From assembly GCF_000186865.1 (NCBI RefSeq), contig NW_008705566.1, positions 2,163,699 to 2,227,698 of the forward strand: a DNA stretch of 64,000 bases. Reading direction: 5' to 3'. Shown here piece by piece: positions 58,139 to 64,000 of the stretch (position 1 is its first letter; each line of letters starts with the position of its first letter). This DNA is from Aureococcus anophagefferens (Eukaryota > Sar > Pelagophyceae > Pelagomonadales > Pelagomonadaceae). Made by a program: the position numbers and the translations under genes. The notes beneath the pieces were generated by a model. That model worked only from the letters and a program-made list of their open reading frames with translations. It was not told where the DNA came from and did not search any database.

Positions 58139-60397
58139 TTACTTCGAGGAGGAGTGGGACCGGAGGGCCTGGTTGAGCGCGCCGAAGGACACGCGGACCG
58201 CGAGCCAAGAGAGCGTGCCGAAGGCGAGGAGGCCGCGGAAGCCGCTCCGGAGCTGGCGCTTGAGGTGGCTGCCGACGAGGAGCCTGGCGACCTTGCCCTT
58301 CCACTGGTTCTCGCGCGCGCGGATGCGGAGCGCGCGCGCCGAGACGGGCCGCGCGTCCGCGACGGCGACGGCGTCCTCGGGGGGCGCGTCGCGCCTGAAG
58401 AGCTTGTCCGAGACCTTGGCGCCGAGGGCCTCGGACGCGGCGCGCCGGAGCGGCCGCCCCTCCCTCGAGCGCAGGCGCGCGAGCAGGTCGTTGAGGTCGA
58501 CCTCGTTGAGCACCTGGCGGAGCGCGGCGCCGCGCGGCGACCCGAGGAGCGAGCCGACGGCGTCGTTCATGGCCTCCTGCTTGGCCTGCTCCGTCGACGC
58601 CGTCTTCTCCGCCGCCGCGGCCTCCGCGGCCTCCGTGGGCACGAGGTCCAGGAGCCGCCGCCACTGGACGCGGTTCTCCGGCGTGAGCAGCGTCGCGCGG
58701 AGCGCGTCGACGCCCGCGGCCGACGACGGCGCGAGCGACCGCCGCACGGCCCAGGGCAGCGACATCTCGTAGATGTTGAAGTTGGGATCGACCTCCGCGG
58801 CGATGCCCTCGAGCGTGAGGAACGTGCGCACGAGTAGGAGCACGTAGGGCGGCGTGAACATCTTCCAGTTCGGCGCCAGGACCTGGTTCAGGACCGTCGC
58901 CAGCGCGCCGAAGCGGCTCGTGCCGCCCTCGACGGTCTCCATGGCGTCCGTCAGCGCGTCGACGAACTCCGGGAAGAGCGGGTCGGAGCCGTCGGCGGCC
59001 CGCGGCGCGGGCGCGAAGGGCTCCTTCGCGGGGTCCGCGCGGTATTGCACGGGGTCCGTCAGGAACCCGACGTCGCGGAAGCACACGGCCAGGCCCGCGT
59101 AGTCCTCGGCCAGGCACGCCTGGATGCCCCGCGCGAAGGCCTCCATGATGTCCGGGTCCACCGACGACATCAACCCGAAATCCAAGAACACGAGCTTGCC
59201 GTCGTCGCCGAGCATCAGGTTGCCCTCGTGGGGGTCCGCGTGGACGTAGCCCGTGAGCACGAGCGACGCCGTGCAGGCTTCGACGGCCATGCGCGTCATC
59301 TTCAGGCCCTCCTCCGCGGGGAGCTTGCTCAGGTGGTGGCCCGCGACCCACTCCGTCACGAGCACGCGCCGCGTCGTGTACTCGTCGAGCACCTCGGGCG
59401 TGCGCACGAAGCCCAGGAACTCGAGGCTCGCCTCGAAGTCGCGGCCGTTCTCCGCTTCCTTGCGGTAGTCGAGCTCGTCGTAGATGTCCGCGGCGACGCG
59501 GTCGACGATGAGCTTGAGGTCCGCCTCGAACGCGCCCGCGGACAGCGCCCACGAGAGCTGGACGGCCGAGAGCGCCAGGAGGAAGCACTGGTAGTCCTTC
59601 GACAGGATCTCCATGGCGTCGGGCCGCTGGACCTTGACGGCGACCTCGCGGCCGTCGTGCGTCGTCGCCTTGTAGACCTGGCCGAGGGACGCCGTCGCGA
59701 TGGGCTCGGGGGTGATGGCCGCGAAGAGCGGCGCGCCGTCGCCGTCCCCGACGCCCGGCGCGATGGGCTCGGGGGTGATGGCCGCGAAGAGCGGCGCGCC
59801 GTCGCCGTCCCCGACGCCCGGCGCGATGGGCCCGCGCCAGCCCAGGTCCTCGCGCACGATGGCCCAGGCGATCTCGTCGTCGTAGGGCACGTTCTGCGTC
59901 TGCAGCGCCTTCAGCGACACTGCCGCCTCGTCGCCGACGATGTCCGGCCGCTGGCTCAGCGTCTGCGACAGCTTCACGGACACGGGCCCGAGCGAGCTCA
60001 GCGCCGCGCAGAGGCGGGCGCCGCGGCCGCCGACGTCGTTGCCCGCGAGCGTCGTCGGGTCGAACTCGGCGCTCTTCTCGCCCCGCTTGAGGCCGCCGGA
60101 CGCGTCCCAATCCTCCTGCGCCTTGCGCAGCGTCCACGCGACCGACGAGAAGCGGTTGACCACGAGGTGCGGCCGCGTCCGGAAGAACCGCTGCAACGAC
60201 TCGCGGCTGAACTCGACCTCGCGCAGCGCCTCGAAGTCGCGGTACTGGTCCAGCAGCGGCTCGCGCACCGTGGAGGCGTGCAGCTTCGGCGGGATCGCCT
60301 TGGTCGCCGGCGGTGCCAACGTCGCTGCGAGCGCATCGGCGCTGCCGATGAGGAGTATGCAGACGATGCCGCGCATGCCGCGCGGCTTGCCCATCAT
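58139..60397 (-). CDS. ABC1/ADCK (UbiB-family) atypical kinase
   Basis: The start is placed near 60397 (MMGKPRGMRGIVCILLIG), which gives a hydrophobic presequence suggesting organelle (plastid or mitochondrion) targeting. The first base is uncertain by one. ABC1 hallmarks: the GPVSVKLSQTLSQRPDI block where most members have KxGQ, the ATP-binding ATASLGQVYKA, VAVKVQRP (Lys), EFDPIT-like counterpart absent, YVHADPHEGNLML (catalytic Asp) and FLDFGLMSS (Mg-binding Asp). UbiB-type proteins act in ubiquinone or plastoquinone/prenyl-lipid metabolism. A 21-residue insert before ATASLGQ is exactly duplicated. Long C-terminal helical tail. One exon. Confidence 0.88.
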   Translation of the reverse strand: MMGKPRGMRGIVCILLIGSADALAATLAPPATKAIPPKLHASTVREPLLDQYRDFEALREVEFSRESLQRFFRTRPHLVVNRFSSVAWTLRKAQEDWDASGGLKRGEKSAEFDPTTLAGNDVGGRGARLCAALSSLGPVSVKLSQTLSQRPDIVGDEAAVSLKALQTQNVPYDDEIAWAIVREDLGWRGPIAPGVGDGDGAPLFAAITPEPIAPGVGDGDGAPLFAAITPEPIATASLGQVYKATTHDGREVAVKVQRPDAMEILSKDYQCFLLALSAVQLSWALSAGAFEADLKLIVDRVAADIYDELDYRKEAENGRDFEASLEFLGFVRTPEVLDEYTTRRVLVTEWVAGHHLSKLPAEEGLKMTRMAVEACTASLVLTGYVHADPHEGNLMLGDDGKLVFLDFGLMSSVDPDIMEAFARGIQACLAEDYAGLAVCFRDVGFLTDPVQYRADPAKEPFAPAPRAADGSDPLFPEFVDALTDAMETVEGGTSRFGALATVLNQVLAPNWKMFTPPYVLLLVRTFLTLEGIAAEVDPNFNIYEMSLPWAVRRSLAPSSAAGVDALRATLLTPENRVQWRRLLDLVPTEAAEAAAAEKTASTEQAKQEAMNDAVGSLLGSPRGAALRQVLNEVDLNDLLARLRSREGRPLRRAASEALGAKVSDKLFRRDAPPEDAVAVADARPVSARALRIRARENQWKGKVARLLVGSHLKRQLRSGFRGLLAFGTLSWLAVRVSFGALNQALRSHSSSK
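59697..59822. repeat. 63-bp perfect tandem duplication, in frame
   Basis: Copies at 59697-59759 and 59760-59822 appear identical. Each encodes the 21 residues beginning APGVGDGDGAP and ending ITPEPI, inside the ABC1 kinase gene. Confidence 0.93.
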
Positions 60398-60546
60398 CTG
60401 ACGCAGCCGTCGGGCACGGCTCGTTGCCACGCGCGGCGACTGTGGCCGGTGCTGAAGTCCTTGCTGAAGCGACGGTGAACGGCGCCACGCGAGCTCAGAC
60501 ACGCGTCGCCCGGCAGGGAGGCATCGCGCCGACTCCTCCAACGCAC

Positions 60547-61691
60547 TTAAGCTAAGTGTTCTGAACGCGCGAGGGCTCGCCTGGCTTCCTCGTGGCCCTT
60601 GGCTGCCGCGCGAACCAACCAGCGTCTTCCTTCTTCTTCGCGATCTGCGGGAGCGCCCGGCCAGCTTTTGAACAACATAAGACCGACAAGATATTCACCA
60701 TCTGTGAATCCCTGTTCTGCGGACAGCATGAATAGCTTGAACGCCTCCTCGACTTTTCCCTCCCGGAACAAAATTCCTCCTAAGTTTTTCTGCGCCAGCG
60801 GGTGCCCTCGGTCCGCGCCGAGTCGATAAAGCTGCGTTGACTTTTGCCTGTCCAATTTGACTCCGTCTCCCCGTTCGTACATGGCACCAAGATTCAACAT
60901 CGAGACCGAATCCCCGAGCTCCACGGCGCGCTTGTAGAGTTTCACGGCCTTCTTCTCCGATTTCGTGACGTGCGTACCCTGGCGGTAACAACTTCCCAAA
61001 AGCCCGACTGCCTCCGGCACCTCGTTCTTCGCGTGACGACGAAGCCGAGCAAGATATTCCGCATTATCTGAAGGAAACGGCAAACGACAGAGTGGACACG
61101 GCATCTTGGCGTTGATGATCTTGTCATCGCATGAATCGCAGACCCTCCGGCAGCAGCAGCTACGAAGCGCAGTCGCCTCATTCACGTCCCATTCCTCCAT
61201 GCAGATCGGGCACCGCGCCCCGAACCGCGCCGAATACGGCTCCGGCTCCGGGTTCGCCTCGCGCCGCACGCGGGCCGCCTCGTGCTCCGCGGCGATGCGC
61301 GCGCGGACCTCGTCGGCGTGCGACCGCGGCGCGGGGCCGTAGAAGATCTCCTTCTCCTTCGGGGGCGGCTCCGGCGTCGGGGCCTCGGCCCGCGCCGCCT
61401 CCGCCGCGCGCTCGTTTCGGATCTTCTTGCACGCCTTGCGGTGGCCGCGGTCGCGCCAGTCGATTCTTTGACACGCTGTCGAGCAGTACCTGCCCGGGAC
61501 GCGTCGCGCGCGAGCGCGCCGCCCCCGACCCGTTCGTGCGCCGGGACGCGCTGGGTCGTCCCGCACGGGCAGTTCAGCAAGGTCTTCGGGTTCGTCCCGC
61601 AGATGGTGCATGTCAGGCGGAGCTTCAGGGCTTTCGCCCGGGCCTTCTTGGCCTCGTACTCCTTCTGTTTCTCGACGTACTCGGCCTTCAT
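60547..61691 (-). CDS. MYND-RING-Sel1 repeat protein, copy 2 (two exons)
   Basis: Exon 1 is 61691-61552 and exon 2 starts at 61489. The 62-bp intron runs from GCGCGT to CGGGCAG, so it is GC-AG, and lies at exactly the position of the GT-AG intron in copy 1. Splicing rebuilds a MYND finger (CTICGTNPKTLLNCPCG with YCSTACQRIDWRDRGH). A RING-type finger follows (CPICMEEWDVNEATA, CCCRRVCDSC, CPLCR), then five Sel1 repeats (AVKLYKRAVELGDSVSMLNL; QLYRLGADRGHPLAQKNLGG; LFMLSAEQGFTDGEYLVGLM). It lacks the C-terminal SH3/Tudor-like part of copy 1. It is divergent from the WGR gene with 166 bp between starts. Confidence 0.87.
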
Positions 61692-61857
61692 TGTCCTCGC
61701 GGGACGCGAAAAAGTTTACGCGCGTCGGGTCGTCCACCTCCTGCTCGAGACGATTTTTTGCCTTTGGCGATTCAGCCAGCCTCTCGATCAAATCGGCGCG
61801 TCGCAAGGCCCGTTTGTCGTCGACGTTCGTCGTGCAAAGGCCACACAAGTTCCAGAC

Positions 61858-62328
61858 ATGGGCGTCTTCTCCACTCTCAAGAGCCTGTTCAAGACCAGCA
61901 AGAAGCCGGTGCTCAAAAAGGCGAGCAAGAGCGCTACGCCTAGGAAGGCGGCCGTGGCAGCTAAACCGACGCCCAAGGCCGCGGCGAAGGCCAAAACGCC
62001 GAAGAAGTCTCCGGCGAAGAAGCCGGCGTCGGCGAAAAAAGCGCCCGCGTCCGCCAAGCCCAACGCGAAGAAGCCGAAGAAGAAGGCCGCGCCGGAGTCG
62101 ACGTACCTCGAGTACGTCGAGCCGTCCAAGAGCAAGTTCTGGATGATCACGCTCGACGGTAAGACGACGAGCGTAACCTTCGGCAAGATCGCGCACGGCG
62201 CCGCGGGCACGGAGCAGGCGCCCAAGGCCCACGAGTCCGCGGCGAAGGCGCGCGCGTTCTACGACAAGCAGATCGCCGCCAAGGAGAAGCAGGGCTTCAC
62301 GAGCCTCGGGCTCGTGCCGGAGCGGTAG
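61858..62328 (+). CDS. Basic protein with WGR domain
   Basis: This is a 156-aa protein. The first about 85 residues are H1-like (ASKSATPRKAAVAAKP; KKSPAKKPASAKKA), with a leader paralogous to the 52.6-kb gene. From about residue 88 there is a WGR domain (SKFWMITLDGKTTSVTFGKI, then AFYDKQIAAKEKQGF). WGR occurs in PARPs and some bacterial proteins and contacts DNA ends or 5' phosphates. Here it is the only folded domain and no PARP catalytic region follows. A nuclear DNA-binding role is inferred. Confidence 0.83.
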   Translation: MGVFSTLKSLFKTSKKPVLKKASKSATPRKAAVAAKPTPKAAAKAKTPKKSPAKKPASAKKAPASAKPNAKKPKKKAAPESTYLEYVEPSKSKFWMITLDGKTTSVTFGKIAHGAAGTEQAPKAHESAAKARAFYDKQIAAKEKQGFTSLGLVPER

Positions 62329-62329
62329 A

Positions 62330-62440
62330 CGACCGCCTCCGAACGCGACTCCGCGCCGCCTCCGCGGATTCGACGACCGCCTCCGAACGCGACACCGCGC
62401 CGCCTCCGCGGACTCGACGAACCGAACGCGACTCCGCCGC
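62330..62440. repeat. 44-bp tandem repeat, about 2.5 units
   Basis: Units start at 62330 and 62374 with CGACCGCCTCCGAACGCGAC and CGCCGCCTCCGCGGA. A degenerate partial third unit follows. It lies directly after the WGR stop codon. Confidence 0.8.
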
Positions 62441-62561
62441 GGCGGCGACTCGATGACCGCCCCTTGCGGAGAACGCCCGCGCGCCAGAATCGACGGCGAC
62501 CGCCGAGCACGATATGAGCAGCTTAGCTTTAGTGACGACATGGACGGGGGAGTATGCGCGC

Positions 62562-63818
62562 TCAGTGGGCCTTGGCGCGGGCGCGGAGCTTGTGGGCGAG
62601 GCTCTGGCAGGAGAAGTAGACGGCGAACCAGAGGCAGACCGTGCCTGCGGCGGCGAAGGGGCGCGCGTCGCGCGCCGTCGGGTCCGGGAGGCATAGGGCG
62701 TAGAGGCTGAGTCCGAGGCTCTCGAACTTCTGCTTGAGCTTGCCTTCCGAGACGGCGCGGAGCGCGGGGCTCTTCTTCCCCGCGGCCTTGGGCGCGTACT
62801 TGACCCGAAAGTAGTCGCCCGTGCGGACGCAGGCGATCGTCGCCTCGAGCGCGAAGAGCGACGCCGCGGTCGCGACGACGAGAACCGTCGCGGCGACGTC
62901 TTTCAGGGGCCAGGCGCAGAGGAGGAGGAAGGACCAGAGCACGACGCAGAAGACGAGCTTGTCCATCTGCGCGTCGAGGAACGCGCCGAAGGCGCCGTCG
63001 TCGCCCGCGGAGCGGCCGTCGCGCGCCTGCTGCTTCGCGACGACTCCGTCCACATGGTCGAGGAAGTCGTGCCAGAGCACGAGGAACGACGCCCAGCGCA
63101 GGGTGCCGTACTTCATCGCCAGGGCGATGGGCACGGCGAGCAGGCCCCGGCCGTAGGTCACGACGTTCGCGGAGAAGACCGTGTAGCCGCAGACCTCGCG
63201 CGGCATCACCCGGCAGAACGGCGTGCACGACCGCATGACGAGGTCGTAGTAGGCGTCGTGCGCGCGGATCAGCGCGTCGAAGATCCCGGCGTGGGCGCCC
63301 GCGCGCACGAGGTTCGGGTTCGACGCGCCGTAGGCGCCGTTGTGCCCCGTCGCCCGGTCGTCGGCCGCGTCCGAGAGCGCGCGATGCCGGACGGCCGCGG
63401 CCTTCATGAGCTCGTTCGCGGAGATGGACGTCTTCAGCGCCGTCGACGAGATGTCGGCGGTCCGCGGCAGGTAGACGCAGGGACAGACGCCCTCGAGCAT
63501 GGCGTCGAAGCGGCCCTTGTGGTCGTCGCCCATGACCAAGACGTCGGCGCCGTACATCTCGCAGTAGTCCGCCTTCTTCTCGAGCGACTCCTCGAGGAAG
63601 ACCTCGCTCACGCCGGCGAGAGCCGCGACGAGGGCCATGCGCTGCTCCTCGCAGACCGCGGGCTTCTGCCGCTTCTTCTCGTAGTTGAGCGCGTCCGAGC
63701 TCACGCCGACGACGAGGCGGTCGCCGAGCGCCATCGCGCGCTGGATGATCCGCAGGTGGCCGAAGTGGAACAGGTCGTAGGTCCCGAAGGTGATGACCGT
63801 CGTCTCCGTGCGGCCCAT
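62562..63818 (-). CDS. Fusion: cytidylyltransferase + CDP-alcohol phosphatidyltransferase
   Basis: The start at 63818 (MGRTETTVITFGTYDLFHFG) gives 418 aa. The N-terminal half is a TagD/choline-phosphate-type cytidylyltransferase: ITFGTYDLFHFGHLRII (HxGH), VGVSSDALNYEKKR, MGDDHKGRFDAMLEG and the ISSTALK signature (cf. ISTT). The C-terminal half is a membrane CDP-alcohol phosphotransferase: LVLWHDFLDHVDGVVAKQQA with the downstream GAFLDAQMDK, the D-x2-D-G-x2-A...G-x3-D-x3-D motif, then hydrophobic helices. One polypeptide could thus make a CDP-activated head group and attach it to a lipid. The substrate (choline, ethanolamine, glycerol or other) is not deducible. Confidence 0.87.
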   Translation of the reverse strand: MGRTETTVITFGTYDLFHFGHLRIIQRAMALGDRLVVGVSSDALNYEKKRQKPAVCEEQRMALVAALAGVSEVFLEESLEKKADYCEMYGADVLVMGDDHKGRFDAMLEGVCPCVYLPRTADISSTALKTSISANELMKAAAVRHRALSDAADDRATGHNGAYGASNPNLVRAGAHAGIFDALIRAHDAYYDLVMRSCTPFCRVMPREVCGYTVFSANVVTYGRGLLAVPIALAMKYGTLRWASFLVLWHDFLDHVDGVVAKQQARDGRSAGDDGAFGAFLDAQMDKLVFCVVLWSFLLLCAWPLKDVAATVLVVATAASLFALEATIACVRTGDYFRVKYAPKAAGKKSPALRAVSEGKLKQKFESLGLSLYALCLPDPTARDARPFAAAGTVCLWFAVYFSCQSLAHKLRARAKAH

Positions 63819-64000
63819 CTGTGAATTGGCCCCGGGAGGGATTCGGAGAAGGGCGACGGCGCGCGGGGGGTGCTTGAAGACTTTTTGAAGGCCCACAAGG
63901 GCCGAAATTACAAGTGCGGTGATACAGCGCACGTGGGGGGCTCGACGAGGCCCCGAGGAGGTACGACTGGCGGCGGGGTGGGTTGACGGCGCGCGACGGC
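63819..64000. other. Right-edge intergenic sequence
   Basis: The frame of the fusion gene is open back to 63932, but without a signal or codon-biased sequence. I see no other feature. Confidence 0.5.

Noticed and set aside
1..64000. CRISPR arrays, rRNA, tRNA, phage or plasmid modules
   Set aside because: I found no spaced short repeats of that kind, no conserved RNA gene sequence and no such genes.

Overview
The window looks like nuclear DNA of a photosynthetic heterokont. A pelagophyte close to Aureococcus is my best inference. The evidence is very high GC, tightly packed genes on both strands, eukaryotic gene content (NatC subunit, histone deacetylase, RCC1, TBC, MYND and ankyrin proteins), short introns, and a signal peptide followed by a TSAF motif, as in secondary red plastid presequences. 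Several introns are flanked by 8-bp target-site duplications (TSDs) whose first two bases (GT or GC) act as the 5' splice site. This is how introner transposons are known to behave in Aureococcus. I see no rRNA, tRNA, CRISPR array or prokaryotic operon.

Layout. 1-6.6 kb: a huge REJ/PKD/EGF membrane protein, cut by the left edge and interrupted by a frame change. 6.9-11.5 kb: an Ala-rich probable plastid protein, a TPR prolyl-4-hydroxylase-like enzyme and two unknown proteins that may be one gene. 11.5-17.8 kb: a class II histone deacetylase next to a small Sin3-like PAH protein. 18-25.7 kb: archease, a SET protein, a cyclic-nucleotide-type K+ channel, a MATH protein and a TBC Rab-GAP. 25.8-31.7 kb: an MTHFR-like enzyme, GTP cyclohydrolase I, two ankyrin proteins, a PDZ miniprotein, a small secreted repeat protein and a helical-repeat membrane protein. 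31.7-32.8 kb: gene-free.

32.8-44.2 kb: an RCC1 protein, a secreted protein split by introners, a three-enzyme fusion (TruA pseudouridine synthase + 2OG oxygenase + FkbM methyltransferase), an SGNH esterase, a RWD-AlkB-like oxygenase and a chromatin protein with a PARP-type zinc finger and an assembly gap. 44.5-52.4 kb: an SF2 helicase, a PH-ankyrin-WW protein, an ankyrin protein and NAA35/Mak10 interrupted by a 203-bp introner. 52.6-63.8 kb: two paralogous pairs of a small basic nuclear protein with a MYND-RING-Sel1 protein, enclosing a secreted glycosidase with three introners and an ABC1 kinase, then a cytidylyltransferase-phosphatidyltransferase fusion.

Main discovery signals: two introner families in action, with matching TSDs, GY splice donors and restored reading frames; the PUS-2OG-FkbM fusion; the HDAC/PAH neighbourhood; and the duplicated MYND/basic-protein modules. 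All splice models were built by hand from frame continuity. No transcript or database was available.
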